Shown piece after piece: positions 52,848 to 62,972 of a DNA stretch of 64,000 nucleotides. How positions within the stretch are numbered: the first letter of the stretch is position 1; the number at the start of each line of letters is the position of its first letter. The DNA comes from Brevundimonas sp. M20 (GTDB taxonomy: Bacteria; Pseudomonadota; Alphaproteobacteria; Caulobacterales; Caulobacteraceae), in assembly GCF_006547065.1 (NCBI RefSeq), contig NZ_CP041243.1, positions 1,813,001-1,877,000 on the forward strand. The letters are read 5' to 3'. The notes under the pieces were generated by a model. That model saw only the letters and a program-made list of their open reading frames with translations. It had not been told where the DNA came from and ran no database searches. The translations under genes were made by a program, and so were the position numbers.

Positions 52848-53507
52848 TCAACCGCGCGCATCGCCGCGCAGTTGATAGACCCCTGCCGGGCACGGGGTCG
52901 GACTGCCGAAGTCCGGGACGTCAAGGGCGGCGATCTGTTTCAGGCGGGTGCGCGGCAGGCTGGCCCGGCCCGGGTCGCCGATCAGGACCAATCCCCCGGC
53001 GTCCCGGCACCGACGCAGGAAGGGCAGGCTCCGGCGCGCCAGCGCGCGGCTGTAGAAGACGTCCCCGGCCAGCACGACCTCGACGTCCGGCGGCGGACCG
53101 TCCAGCAGGTCGGCGCACAGGGTCTCGATGACGACGCCGTTGGCTTCGGCGTTCAGTGCTGCTGCGGCGGCGGCGTTCGGGTCGATATCCACGGCCAGCA
53201 CAGAGACCGCGCCCGCCTTCATCGCCGCGATGCCGACGATACCGGAGCCGCAGCCGAGATCGAGGACGCGGCGCCCCGCGACCGCTTCGGGATGATCTTT
53301 CAGATAATTCGCCAACGCCGCGCCGCCGCCCCAGCCCCAGGCCCAGTAGGGCGCTGGCGCGGCGTCATCGACGGACAGGCGGTCCAGCCCGCTGGCCGCG
53401 TGGGCCGCATACAGGCGGATATCCGGCCTTGAAGGCGCGGGCGAAAGGGTCAGGTTGTCGAGGATGAAGCGCCGGACAGCGCTTCCGTCACCTTCAGGCG
53501 ACGGCAG
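52848..53507 (-). CDS. class I SAM-dependent methyltransferase (ETFB/NNMT-like)
   Basis: Methyltransferase with [20 protein letters not shown], then [20 protein letters not shown] (motif I), [20 protein letters not shown] and [16 protein letters not shown]. This family modifies proteins such as electron-transfer flavoprotein beta or acts on small molecules. The protein-like frame extends upstream to [20 protein letters not shown], but no ATG/GTG/TTG occurs before a TTG at 53315 inside the conserved part. A CTG at 53507, overlapping the end of hemA, gives a 219-residue protein of normal length. Alternatively the 5' end is frameshifted. Confidence 0.75.
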   Translation of the reverse strand: MPSPEGDGSAVRRFILDNLTLSPAPSRPDIRLYAAHAASGLDRLSVDDAAPAPYWAWGWGGGAALANYLKDHPEAVAGRRVLDLGCGSGIVGIAAMKAGAVSVLAVDIDPNAAAAAALNAEANGVVIETLCADLLDGPPPDVEVVLAGDVFYSRALARRSLPFLRRCRDAGGLVLIGDPGRASLPRTRLKQIAALDVPDFGSPTPCPAGVYQLRGDARG

Positions 53508-54720
53508 GGAGACGCACCACGTTGCAGTGGGTCCACAGGGCGTCCATCGCCTTGACCAGATCGTCCATCATCGCGTCGGTGTGGTTCGGCGACGGGGTGA
53601 AGCGCAGGCGCTCCGTGCCCTTGGGGACGGTCGGGTAGTTGATCGGCTGAACATAGACCCCGTACTGCTCCAGCAGCATGTCGGAGATCATCTTGCAGTG
53701 CACGGGATTGCCCACGTGCACCGGCACGATGTGGCTGACCGAGTCCATCACCGGGATGCCGGCGGCGGCGAAGCGAGCCTTCAGGGTGGCGGCGCGCTCC
53801 TGATGGGCGTCGCGCAGCTCCGGGTGAGCCTTCAGATGACGCACCGAGGCCAGGGCGCCGGCGGTCAGGGCGGGCGGCAGGCTGGTGGTGAAGATGAAGC
53901 CCGAGGCCCAGCTGCGGATCGCGTCGACGATTACGCTGTCGGCGGCGATGTAACCGCCCATGACGCCGATGGCCTTGCCGAGGGTGCATTCGATAATGTC
54001 GATCTGGTCGAGGACCCCGTCGCGCTCGGCGACGCCTGCGCCGGTCTGGCCGTAGAGGCCGACGGCGTGGACTTCATCCAGATAGGTCAGGGCGTTGTAC
54101 TTCTTCGCCAGCGCGATGGTGCCGGCCAGGTCGGCGATGTCGCCGTCCATCGAATAGACGCTCTCGAAGGCGATCAGCTTGGGCGCATCGGCGGGCGCGG
54201 CCTGCAGCAGGGCTTCGAGGTGTTCGAGGTCGTTGTGGGCGAAGATGTGCCGCTCGCCGCCGCCGTGGCGGATGCCCGCGATCATCGAGGCGTGGTTCAG
54301 CGAGTCCGAGAAGGTGATCAGGCCCGGCAGGATCTTCTGCAGGGTCGAAAGCGCGGCCTCGTTGGCGACGTAGCCCGAGGTGAAGAGAAGCGCGGCTTCC
54401 TTCCGGTGCCAGCTGGCCAGCTCGGCTTCCAGGTCGACCGCCGAACGGGTGGTGCCGGAGATGTTGCGGGTGCCCCCGGCGCCGGCGCCGACCTCGTCAA
54501 TCTCGACCTGCATGGCCTCCAGCACCGCCGGGTGCTGGCCCATGCCGAGGTAGTCGTTGGAGCACCAGACCACGACGTCCTGCTCGGTTCCATCCTCGCG
54601 GCGACGCTTCGCCAGCGGGAACTGACCGCGCACGCGCTTGAGGTCGGCGAAGACGCGGTAGCGTCCCTCGCCCTTCACCTGCTCAACGGCGGTCTCGAAA
54701 GCGGCCCTGTAGTCGAACAA
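53494..54720 (-). CDS. hemA: 5-aminolevulinate synthase
   Basis: A 408-residue PLP enzyme condensing glycine and succinyl-CoA, the first step of haem synthesis in alphaproteobacteria. [75 protein letters not shown] and the PLP lysine in [16 protein letters not shown] are canonical. The TTG at 54720 ([20 protein letters not shown]) matches the family start and length. An ATG at 54852 would add 44 residues without homology. A near-consensus FNR-type box lies upstream at 54886. Confidence 0.96.
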   Translation of the reverse strand: MFDYRAAFETAVEQVKGEGRYRVFADLKRVRGQFPLAKRRREDGTEQDVVVWCSNDYLGMGQHPAVLEAMQVEIDEVGAGAGGTRNISGTTRSAVDLEAELASWHRKEAALLFTSGYVANEAALSTLQKILPGLITFSDSLNHASMIAGIRHGGGERHIFAHNDLEHLEALLQAAPADAPKLIAFESVYSMDGDIADLAGTIALAKKYNALTYLDEVHAVGLYGQTGAGVAERDGVLDQIDIIECTLGKAIGVMGGYIAADSVIVDAIRSWASGFIFTTSLPPALTAGALASVRHLKAHPELRDAHQERAATLKARFAAAGIPVMDSVSHIVPVHVGNPVHCKMISDMLLEQYGVYVQPINYPTVPKGTERLRFTPSPNHTDAMMDDLVKAMDALWTHCNVVRLPAVA

Positions 54721-54885
54721 CCCTGCGGCTCGTCTGGTCTTTTGCAATTGGGGCGTATGTGCGCCCCGAGCCTGAGAAAGTCTATCCGATTGGGCCGCTA
54801 AATCGTCGCAACCCCTCAATTGATAACGGTTCTCAGTAATGTTCTTGCGCATGAGCCATGTTCCGCGAACAGGTCATGCGCCGCC

Positions 54886-54899
54886 TTGAGGTGGATCAA
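54886..54899. promoter_or_regulatory. candidate FNR/FixK-type box upstream of hemA
   Basis: TTGAG-GTGG-ATCAA (TTGAT-CCAC-CTCAA on the hemA strand) differs by one base from TTGAT-N4-ATCAA. hemA is controlled by FNR-type regulators in several alphaproteobacteria. It overlaps the end of mmsB and is 166 nt from the TTG start of hemA. Confidence 0.35.
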
Positions 54900-55801
54900 G
54901 CCTTCGGCAATTCATCCAGCTTGCCGCGCAGCATCTGGAGAATGGCCGAGAAGTCGCGGTCGCCGTAGCCGAGCCCGTTGAACATCTGGAACAGGGCCTC
55001 GGTCTGGGCGCCCAGCGGGGTCGAGGCACCGGACCTGGCGGCGGCGTCCTGGGCCAGTTTCAGGTCCTTCAGCATCATGGCGGCGGCGAAACCGCCGTCA
55101 TAGTTGCGGTTGGACGGGGCGGTCGGCACCGGGCCGGGCCACGGATAATAGGTCGTGGTGGACCAGCTCTGGCCCGAGGACTTGGCGACGATGTCGAACA
55201 TCTTCACCGGGTCGAGACCCAGCTTCTCGGCCAGGCCGATGGCTTCGCAGGTGCCCAGCATGGTGATGCCGAGGATCATGTTGTTGCAGATCTTGGCTGC
55301 CTGCCCCGCCCCATGGTCGCCGGCGCGGAAGGTGGCGCGGCTCATCGGCTCCAGCGCCGCCTCGATGCGGGCGAACTCCGGCTCGTCGCAGCCGACCATG
55401 AAGGCCAGCGTCCCGGCCTCGGCCGCCATGGTGCCGCCGGACACGGGGGCGTCGGCGAAGGCATAGCCCGCTTCCTTGGCCAGACCGGCGACCTTGCGGG
55501 CGGTGTCCACGTCGATGGTCGAGCAGTCCAGAAGCAGGGCCGACGACGGCGCGGCGCCGATGATCTGCTCCGAATAGACCTTCAGCACATGCGGCCCGGC
55601 CGGCAGCATGGTGATGACGATGTCGGCGGACTTCACCGCCTCGGTGACGCTGGCGACCGGGGTGCAGCCCGCGGCGGCGGCGCGGTCCAGCGCGGCCTGC
55701 GACAGATCGAAGGCCAGGACAGTGTGGCCCGCCTTCGCCTGATTGGCGGCCATGCCCCCGCCCATGTTGCCCAGCCCGATGAAGGCGATGGTGGTGGTCA
55801 T
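54896..55801 (-). CDS. mmsB: 3-hydroxyisobutyrate dehydrogenase
   Basis: A 301-residue NAD-dependent beta-hydroxyacid dehydrogenase of valine catabolism. IAFIGLGNMGGGMAANQAKA (Rossmann GxGxxG), DAPVSGGTMAAEAGTLAFMV (substrate loop) and GHGAGQAAKICNNMILGITM with the catalytic Lys are present, followed by the HIBADH C-terminal domain (GASTPLGAQTEALFQMF). Lies in the same cluster as the HIBYL-CoA hydrolase and acyl-CoA dehydrogenase, separated from them by two methyltransferase-like genes. Confidence 0.95.
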   Translation of the reverse strand: MTTTIAFIGLGNMGGGMAANQAKAGHTVLAFDLSQAALDRAAAAGCTPVASVTEAVKSADIVITMLPAGPHVLKVYSEQIIGAAPSSALLLDCSTIDVDTARKVAGLAKEAGYAFADAPVSGGTMAAEAGTLAFMVGCDEPEFARIEAALEPMSRATFRAGDHGAGQAAKICNNMILGITMLGTCEAIGLAEKLGLDPVKMFDIVAKSSGQSWSTTTYYPWPGPVPTAPSNRNYDGGFAAAMMLKDLKLAQDAAARSGASTPLGAQTEALFQMFNGLGYGDRDFSAILQMLRGKLDELPKA

Positions 55802-55865
55802 GGCGCGTCTCCCTTTGATTTTGAGGGAGGGTTAGCGGGGGTCGGCGTGGAAGGCCAGCGCTGCG

Positions 55866-56660
55866 TCAGCCCGGCTTGCGGAACCGCAGCATGAACTGGC
55901 TGGTATGACCCCGGATCGAGGGATCGAAGACGTTGGCCGTGCGGGGATCGGCATCGTTCCACAGGGCGGCGCCGGCGCTGTCAAACTCAAAACCGGCGGC
56001 CTCGACCTCACGGATCACGATGTCGGAATCGATCCGGTGAAGGCTGTCGGCGACCGAGAGGTCAGAACCGCTCACAGCCTCGTGGTCTATGATGACGTAA
56101 TAGCCGCCCGGCCTCAGCGCCGCAAAGACCGCCGCGTTGACCTTCGCCGCTGTGTCCGTCGCGAACGGACGCAGGTGGAGGTCGTGGTAGTTTTGGGCGG
56201 TGAAGACCAGGTCGAGGCCGGACGGAAACACCGGGGCGCCGATGGCGCTGTGGACGCCGTCCACGTTCGGCAGGGCGTCGGCGGCGGTCACGGCCTCGCC
56301 ATAGGACGCCTGAAAACCGATGAATTCGTCCGGCTGCCAAGCCGTGACGTGGCCTTCCGGCCCGACCACGGCGGCGAAGGCGCGGGTAAAGTAGCCGCCG
56401 CCGATGATCATGTCGGCGACTTTCCACCCCGGCTGGACGCCTGTGAAGTCCAGCGTGATCGCGGTCTGGCGGGCCGCGTCGCGGGCGCGGTCTTCTTCCG
56501 GGCGAAGCGGCGAGGCCAACAGGGCGGCGTAGTCCACACGGCTGCCCGACATCACATGCACCGGGGCTTGCGGGGGCAATGGTTCCCGGACGGCCTGAGC
56601 GAAAGCGGGGCCGCTCAGGGCGATGACCGCGAAGGCGGTCAGTGGCAAGCAACGACGCAT
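55866..56660 (-). CDS. exported methyltransferase-like protein
   Basis: A 264-residue protein with a Sec signal (MRRCLPLTAFAVIALSGPAFAQA). The mature part resembles predicted exported methyltransferases (COG4798): KVADMIIGGGYFTRAFAAVV, GPEGHVTAWQPDEFIG, DLVFTAQNYHDLHL and LRPGGYYVIIDHEAVSG. Motif I is atypical (DMIIGGGYF rather than E/DxGxGxG). SAM is not expected in the periplasm, so the activity is doubtful. ATG at 56660 has GGGAGAGACC before it. It is 27 nt after a paralogous lipoprotein gene. Confidence 0.75.
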   Translation of the reverse strand: MRRCLPLTAFAVIALSGPAFAQAVREPLPPQAPVHVMSGSRVDYAALLASPLRPEEDRARDAARQTAITLDFTGVQPGWKVADMIIGGGYFTRAFAAVVGPEGHVTAWQPDEFIGFQASYGEAVTAADALPNVDGVHSAIGAPVFPSGLDLVFTAQNYHDLHLRPFATDTAAKVNAAVFAALRPGGYYVIIDHEAVSGSDLSVADSLHRIDSDIVIREVEAAGFEFDSAGAALWNDADPRTANVFDPSIRGHTSQFMLRFRKPG

Positions 56661-56687
56661 GGTCTCTCTCCCGGTGTTCACCCCGTC

Positions 56688-57482
56688 TCAGCGAGGTTTT
56701 CTGAAGCGATAGACGAAGCGGTCGGTCTTGCCCCGGATCGAGGCGTCGAAGACCGACAGGGTGTGGTCGTCGGACGGCACGCGGACCGCGCTGGTCTCAC
56801 CGTCGTAGATGAAGCCGGCGGCCTCGACCTGACGCCGCAGCTCGGCGGCCTCGATCCTGTGCAGGCTGCCCGCGACCGAGATGCCCGCGCCGTCGGCCGC
56901 CTGATGGTCAAGGATGACATAGAGGCCGCCCGGCTTGAGCACCTCGAACACCCGGCGGTTCATGGCCGCCACATCGACGTTGAACCGGGGGATGGTGAAG
57001 TCGTGGTACTCCTCGCCCATGAACACCACGTCCAGCGGCTGGTCGAAGGTCATGGTCTCCAGCTGGCCGGTGACGCGGGTGGTGTTGGAGTAGGTCGAGG
57101 CCAGGGTGTCGGCGAAGGCGTTTTCGCGGCCCGCGGTCTGGTTCGGCACGAAGGCGTAGACATGACCACCGGCGCCGACGACCGGGGCGAACAGGCGGGT
57201 GAAATAGCCCTCCTCCGGCCGGATATCCGCGATGACGTGGCCCGGCTGGAGGTTGATGAAGGCCAGCATGTCGGCCGGCTTGCGCAGCGGGTCACGGGCG
57301 ACTTCTTCCGGCAGGCGACGGCTGTCCGACAGGGCGTCGGCGTAGCGAAGCTCGGGCGAAGCCGAGGCGGACGCCGCCGGTGCGGCGGTGTGAACAACCG
57401 TCCGCTCCTCCCCATCATTGCTGATGATGATGCAGCCCGACAGGGCGACAGCGCAGGCGACGACGGCGGCGGTTCTCAGCAT
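56688..57482 (-). CDS. methyltransferase-like lipoprotein
   Basis: A 264-residue protein with a lipobox (LSGC, Cys about residue 17) and the same methyltransferase-like fold as its neighbour: HVIADIRPEEGYFTRLFAPV, GAGGHVYAFVPNQTAG, LDVVFMGEEYHDFTIP and LKPGGLYVILDHQAADGAG. The SAM motif is again degenerate (DIRPEEGYF). Its C-terminal GKTDRFVYRFRKPR matches GHTSQFMLRFRKPG of the neighbour, so the two are tandem duplicates. It lies 67 nt after the HIBYL-CoA hydrolase gene. Confidence 0.75.
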   Translation of the reverse strand: MLRTAAVVACAVALSGCIIISNDGEERTVVHTAAPAASASASPELRYADALSDSRRLPEEVARDPLRKPADMLAFINLQPGHVIADIRPEEGYFTRLFAPVVGAGGHVYAFVPNQTAGRENAFADTLASTYSNTTRVTGQLETMTFDQPLDVVFMGEEYHDFTIPRFNVDVAAMNRRVFEVLKPGGLYVILDHQAADGAGISVAGSLHRIEAAELRRQVEAAGFIYDGETSAVRVPSDDHTLSVFDASIRGKTDRFVYRFRKPR

Positions 57483-57549
57483 GGATGACCCCTGATTTGC
57501 GCAGCGGAAGCTACGCTTAGTCAGCCCGGATGCAAGGCCCTGTCGTCAC

Positions 57550-58602
57550 TCAGGACAGCGGCTTCCATTCCTCATCCGCAGGCAGCGGAGCAAACAGGGC
57601 GTCAAGCGTGGCGTCGGTCACGCCCGACAGGTCGGCGGGCGACCATTCTGGCGCATTGTCCTTGTCGACGATGACGGCGCGCACGCCTTCCTGGAAATCG
57701 TGGGTCGAGACCACGCGACCACCCAGGGCGAACTCCATCGCCATGTTCTGCGCGAACGTCTCGAACGTCGCGCCGAGACGCATCTGGCGCAGCGACACCT
57801 TCAGCGACTGGGGCGACTTGGTCTTCAGGATCGCCAACTGGGCCAGCGCCCATTCCGAGCCGTCAGCCTCCAGCGCCGCGAAGATTTCCTCGACCGTGTC
57901 GAAGGCGAACAAGCGGTCGATGGCCTCCAGATGCACCTCGATCGGCGCCTCGCCCGGATCATCCTCGAGCCCGTCGGCCACGTCGATCGGATAGGCCGGA
58001 TCGGCGGACAGGATGGCGCGGAAGGCTTCCAGAGCATCGGTCGGCAGATAATGGGTGTGGATGCCCAGGAAGACGGTGTCCGCCGCCTTCAGCCGCGCGC
58101 CGGTCAGGGCCAGCCAGATGCCCGTCTGTCCCGGCAGGCGCGGCAGGAACCAGCCGCCGCCCACATCAGGGAACAGACCGATGCCGGTCTCGGGCATGGC
58201 GTAGGTGGTGCGCTCGGTCGCGATGCGGACCGTGGCCGGCTCGGAAATGCCGACGCCGCCGCCCATGACGATGCCGTCCACAATGGCGGTCACCGGCTTG
58301 GGATAGTCGAACAGCAGGTGGTTCAGCTGGTACTCGGCGCGGAAGAAGGCCTTCGCCTCCGACGCGTCCCCTGCCCCGCTCTCGGCGATCATGCGGATGT
58401 CTCCGCCCGCGCAGAAGCCGCGTTCGCCAGAGTGATCGATCAGCACCGACTGAACGGCCTCGTCCCCGCGCCACGCCAGCAGCGCCTCGATCATGGCGTC
58501 GCACATGGCGCGGTTCAGCGCATGCAGGGCCTTGGGCCGGTTCAGGGTGATGATCCCGACGCCGGAGGACACGCGGGTGAGGATTTCGGGTTCGGTGGTC
58601 AC
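57550..58602 (-). CDS. 3-hydroxyisobutyryl-CoA hydrolase (enoyl-CoA hydratase family)
   Basis: A 350-residue crotonase-fold enzyme of the HIBYL-CoA hydrolase type: GIITLNRPKALHALNRAMCD, SGERGFCAGGDIRMIAESGA (oxyanion hole), TAIVDGIVMGGGVGISEPAT, AMPETGIGLFPDVGGGWFLP and the C-terminal FQEGVRAVIVDKDNAPEWSP. The length and C-terminal domain distinguish it from short enoyl-CoA hydratases. GTG start overlaps the stop of the small gene upstream. Removes CoA in valine breakdown. Confidence 0.93.
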   Translation of the reverse strand: MTTEPEILTRVSSGVGIITLNRPKALHALNRAMCDAMIEALLAWRGDEAVQSVLIDHSGERGFCAGGDIRMIAESGAGDASEAKAFFRAEYQLNHLLFDYPKPVTAIVDGIVMGGGVGISEPATVRIATERTTYAMPETGIGLFPDVGGGWFLPRLPGQTGIWLALTGARLKAADTVFLGIHTHYLPTDALEAFRAILSADPAYPIDVADGLEDDPGEAPIEVHLEAIDRLFAFDTVEEIFAALEADGSEWALAQLAILKTKSPQSLKVSLRQMRLGATFETFAQNMAMEFALGGRVVSTHDFQEGVRAVIVDKDNAPEWSPADLSGVTDATLDALFAPLPADEEWKPLS

Positions 58603-58927
58603 GAACGGCCTTTCGTACGGGCGGATTCGAGGTCTTCGAGCCCGGCGGTGGGAAGGTGCAGAATGTCGTCGGGTTCAAACAGGAAGACAGCTGGCTTCGC
58701 AGTATACAGTTCGGAAGCGACGTTCTGCAGGGCAAGGTACAGCGCCTGCACAGAATCGACGCCGAAAGCCCTCGAAATCCGAGGTTCGCGATCCGGCCAT
58801 TCAATCTCATATTCGCAAGCCCAGTCGCCGCGTGGATCCGGGACCGGTTTGCGCCAACGGACCGGCACCGGGCGGACCTGTCCGTCGCGCTCGGTCTGAT
58901 AGGTCCGTTCGCACACGACGGGAGAGG

Positions 58928-58931
<4 letters not shown>
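58599..58931 (-). CDS. small protein of unknown function (DUF6968-like) in the valine cluster
   Basis: A 110-residue protein (VCERTYQTERDGQVRPVPVR, WACEYEIEWPDREPRISRAF, GVDSVQALYLALQNVASELY). The WACxYxI...R..FGVDSVQAL.LAL pattern recalls a small Caulobacterales family (DUF6968), with moderate confidence. It is tightly coupled: its start overlaps the acyl-CoA dehydrogenase stop and its stop overlaps the hydrolase start (both GTGA). Function unknown; the coupling suggests a role with those enzymes or only transcriptional convenience. Confidence 0.8.
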
Positions 58932-60067
<1,136 letters not shown>

Positions 60068-60154
60068 GTGTGTTTCCTCAAGTCTGTCGGCCTCTGTCGG
60101 GCCGGTTCGCGCCGCTTCTAGCGGGTCGTCGCTCTCGTGGGGAGAGGCGGGATT

Positions 60155-60232
60155 GAAGAGCGCCAGTGAGTAGTGAGTGGGAGCGCGCGGGAGGCGGATG
60201 CGGCGGCGGCTCGCTACTCACTGGCACTCTTC
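60155..60232. repeat. 19-bp imperfect inverted repeat between acyl-CoA dehydrogenase and hemB
   Basis: GAAGAGCGCCAGTGAGTAG (60155-60173) and CTACTCACTGGCACTCTTC (60214-60232) pair at 18 of 19 positions around a 40-nt GC-rich loop. The GAGTAGTGAGTGG and GTGAAGAGTG pieces recur in part near 43462 and 50142, hinting at an interspersed repeat family. Confidence 0.65.
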
Positions 60233-60284
60233 ACCAAACCCTCAGCGCCTTCACCCGCCCGGCCAACGGGTCTAAGAGGCCGCC

Positions 60285-61289
60285 ATGACCCAGCCCTTCC
60301 CTCCCGCCGCCTTCCCCTACGCCCGTCCACGCCGCCTGCGTTCCAGCCCCTGGGTGCGCCGTCTGGTGGCCGAGACCACGCTGACACCGGCTGATCTGGT
60401 CTGGCCGTTGATCGTGCACGACGGGAAGGAAGACCGGGTTCCGGTGGCCTCGATGCCGGGCGTGTCGCGCCTGTCGCCCAAGGCCGCCGCGGAGGCCGCG
60501 CAGGAAGCCCATTCGCTGGGCATTCCCCTGCTGGCGCTGTTCCCCAATGTGGAGGGTTCGATCAAGGACGGCGTCGGGACCGGCGCGACCGATCCGGACG
60601 GCCTGATCCCCGACTGCATCAAGGCCATCAAGGACGCCGTGCCCGGGATCGGCGTGATGACCGACGTGGCGCTGGACTGCTACACCGACCACGGCCACGA
60701 CGGCGTGGTCGAGGGCGACCGCATCCTGAACGACGCGACGCTGGAGCGCCTGTCCGAACAGGCCTTCATCCACGCCCACGCCGGGGCCGACATCGTGGCT
60801 CCGTCAGACATGATGGACGGCCGGGTCCAGGCGATCCGCGAGGCGCTGGAGGCCAACGGTTATTCGGACACCCTGATCATGTCCTACGCCGCCAAGTACG
60901 CCTCGGCCTTCTATGGCCCCTATCGTGACGCCGTGGGCTCGGCCAAGCAGCTGACCGGGGACAAGAAGACCTATCAGATGGACTACGCCAACACCGAGGA
61001 GGCCCTGCGCGAGGTGGCCATGGACATCTCGGAAGGCGCCGACGCCGTGATGGTCAAGCCGGGGATGCTTTACCTCGACATCGTGCGGCGGGTGTCGGAG
61101 ACCTTCCACCTGCCGACCTTCGCCTATCAGGTGTCCGGCGAGTACGCGATGATGCGCGCCTCGATGGCCAACGGATGGCTGGACGAGGAGCGGGCCATTC
61201 TGGAAAGCCTGCATGCCTTCAAGCGCGCCGGGGCGGCCGGGGTGCTGACCTATTTCGCCCCGCAAGCCGCCCGCCTGCTGGGCGCCTGA
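60285..61289 (+). CDS. hemB: porphobilinogen synthase (delta-aminolevulinic acid dehydratase)
   Basis: A 334-residue TIM-barrel enzyme joining two ALA molecules. FPNVEGSIKDGVGTGATDPD, the metal region ALDCYTDHGHDGVV (Mg-dependent type; the zinc-type CxCxxxxxxHC cysteines are absent) and both catalytic lysines (YAAKYASAFYGPYRDA and MVKPGMLYLDIV) are visible. Its partner hemA is 5.6 kb away on the other strand. ATG at 60285 after a short AT-poor leader. Confidence 0.98.
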   Translation: MTQPFPPAAFPYARPRRLRSSPWVRRLVAETTLTPADLVWPLIVHDGKEDRVPVASMPGVSRLSPKAAAEAAQEAHSLGIPLLALFPNVEGSIKDGVGTGATDPDGLIPDCIKAIKDAVPGIGVMTDVALDCYTDHGHDGVVEGDRILNDATLERLSEQAFIHAHAGADIVAPSDMMDGRVQAIREALEANGYSDTLIMSYAAKYASAFYGPYRDAVGSAKQLTGDKKTYQMDYANTEEALREVAMDISEGADAVMVKPGMLYLDIVRRVSETFHLPTFAYQVSGEYAMMRASMANGWLDEERAILESLHAFKRAGAAGVLTYFAPQAARLLGA

Positions 61290-61389
61290 CAAACTTCATC
61301 GAAGCGTCACCGGGTTTCGCTGGCCGGCGCGGGTTCACCACGCGCACGCCCGAGCCCGTCGCGGCGGCCCCTGTTTCAGGTCGCCGCAC

Positions 61390-62184
61390 TCAGACCCGCG
61401 CCCGCCAGCCGTCGTAGGCGACTTCGACATTGTCCGGAACAACTGCCGACAAGGCATTGTAATCCAGATCAATATGCAGATTTGTCAGGAGGGCCCGCCC
61501 GACCTGCGCGCGGGCGATCCAGTCGAGCGCCTTGTCCACATGGGCATGGGTCGGATGGGCCGTCCAGCGCAGGGCGTCGACGATCCAGAGGTCGCAGCCG
61601 CGCACGGCTTCAATCGCCGCTTCGTCAAGATCGGAGACGTCGCTGGAATAGGCGATGCCACCCATCCGGTAGCCGACCGAGCGGATTGGGCCATGGATCT
61701 GGTCGAAGGTGACGACCGGAATCGGCCCGCCCGCTCCATCCACAGACCAGGGGACGCCGTGCGCGGGAATATCCCGCAGATCGAGGATCGGCGGATACCC
61801 CTCCACCATCTCGAAAATATAGCCGAACCGGTCGGTCAGGGCCGCGCGGGTGGCGGTGTCCATATAGGCGGGGATGCGCTTGCGGGCCCGCATGGCGAAC
61901 ACCCGCAGATCATCAATTCCGTGGGTCTGGTCCGCGTGGTCGTGGGTGTAGAGAACGGCGTCCACGTGCCGGACCCCGGCCATCAGCATCTGGGCGCGCA
62001 GATCGGGCGAGGTGTCGATCAGCACGCTGGTCACGCCGTCCGGCCCATGGCGACGAATCAGGGCCGAACAGCGGGTACGGGCGTTCTTCGGCTCCGACGG
62101 ATCACAGGCGCCCCAGTCGCCGTCGCCGCGCGGCACGCCCCCGGAAGAGCCGCTGCCCAGGATGACGACTTCCAGATCGTCCAT
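61390..62184 (-). CDS. MBL fold metallo-hydrolase (PhnP-like)
   Basis: A 264-residue metallo-beta-lactamase-fold enzyme: VVILGSGSSGGVPRGDGDWG, RTRCSALIRRHGPDGVTSVL, YTHDHADQTHGIDDLR (HxHxD metal motif with Gln in place of the usual final His), IVDALRWTAHPTHAHVDKAL and LTNLHIDLDYNAL. Resembles phosphoribosyl cyclic phosphodiesterases (PhnP). The ATG at 62184 overlaps the tatD stop. Last of tmk-holB-tatD-MBL, a conserved order. Confidence 0.9.
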   Translation of the reverse strand: MDDLEVVILGSGSSGGVPRGDGDWGACDPSEPKNARTRCSALIRRHGPDGVTSVLIDTSPDLRAQMLMAGVRHVDAVLYTHDHADQTHGIDDLRVFAMRARKRIPAYMDTATRAALTDRFGYIFEMVEGYPPILDLRDIPAHGVPWSVDGAGGPIPVVTFDQIHGPIRSVGYRMGGIAYSSDVSDLDEAAIEAVRGCDLWIVDALRWTAHPTHAHVDKALDWIARAQVGRALLTNLHIDLDYNALSAVVPDNVEVAYDGWRARV

Positions 62185-62972
62185 CACTGCCCTTCCGGTC
62201 GAGGGATGCGGTCGAACAGGGCGAAGAAGGCGTCGGTGGTGCGGGCCTCGGCCTCTTCCCGGGACCAGCCCCGGATTTCGGCCAGCTTGTCCAGCACATG
62301 GCCGACGTAGGCCGGTTCGTTCCTGCGCCCCCGATGCGGGATCGGCGCAAGATAGGGGCAGTCGGTTTCGACGATGATCCGGTCGGCCGGCATGACGGCG
62401 ATGATATCGCGCACGGCCTGCGCCGCCTTGAAGGTCGCGATGCCGGACACCGAGAACCAGCCGCCGAGTTTCGCTGCTCTTTCAGCCAGTTCAGGCCCAC
62501 TGGTGTAGCAGTGCATGAGGAATTTGAACGGCGCCCTGGCCTGTTCTTCCTCAAGGATGGCCGCCATGACGTCGTCGGCTTCGCGCGTGTGCACGACGAG
62601 CGGCAGGCCGGTCAGGCGGGACGCCTCGATATGCTGACGGAACACCGCCGCCTGCTCCTCACGCGGGCTGAGGTCATAGTGGAAGTCCAGACCGCACTCG
62701 CCGACGCCGACGACGCGCGGCCGGTGCGCCAGTTCGACCAGCCGGGCGGCGGTCAGGTCGGTATAATCCTTCGCCTCATGAGGATGAACGCCGACCGTGC
62801 ACCAGATGTCGTCGTGCGCCATCGCCAGACCGTGCGTCGCCTCGAAGGTCGACAGCTTGTCCGAAATCTCGACCATCATCTGCACCCCGGCCTGACGGGC
62901 GCGGGCGATCACCTCGTCCCGGTCCTCATCGAACTGGACGGCGTGCAGGTTGACGTGACTGTCGATGATCAT
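62184..62972 (-). CDS. tatD: TatD family hydrolase
   Basis: A 262-residue metal-dependent deoxyribonuclease-like TIM barrel: IIDSHVNLHAVQFDEDRDEV, VGVHPHEAKDYTDLTAARLV, GVGECGLDFHYDLSPREEQA, LPLVVHTREADDVMAAILEE and IVETDCPYLAPIPHRGRRNE. The first metal pair usually written HxH reads HVN, as E. coli TatD also varies there. It overlaps holB and the MBL gene by 4 and 1 nt. Confidence 0.94.
   Translation of the reverse strand: MIIDSHVNLHAVQFDEDRDEVIARARQAGVQMMVEISDKLSTFEATHGLAMAHDDIWCTVGVHPHEAKDYTDLTAARLVELAHRPRVVGVGECGLDFHYDLSPREEQAAVFRQHIEASRLTGLPLVVHTREADDVMAAILEEEQARAPFKFLMHCYTSGPELAERAAKLGGWFSVSGIATFKAAQAVRDIIAVMPADRIIVETDCPYLAPIPHRGRRNEPAYVGHVLDKLAEIRGWSREEAEARTTDAFFALFDRIPRPEGQ

Noticed and set aside
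54721..54852. 44-codon N-terminal extension of hemA from an ATG at 54852
   Set aside because: The extra sequence has no homology to ALA synthases and the TTG at 54720 gives the usual length and N-terminus. The region is treated as leader.
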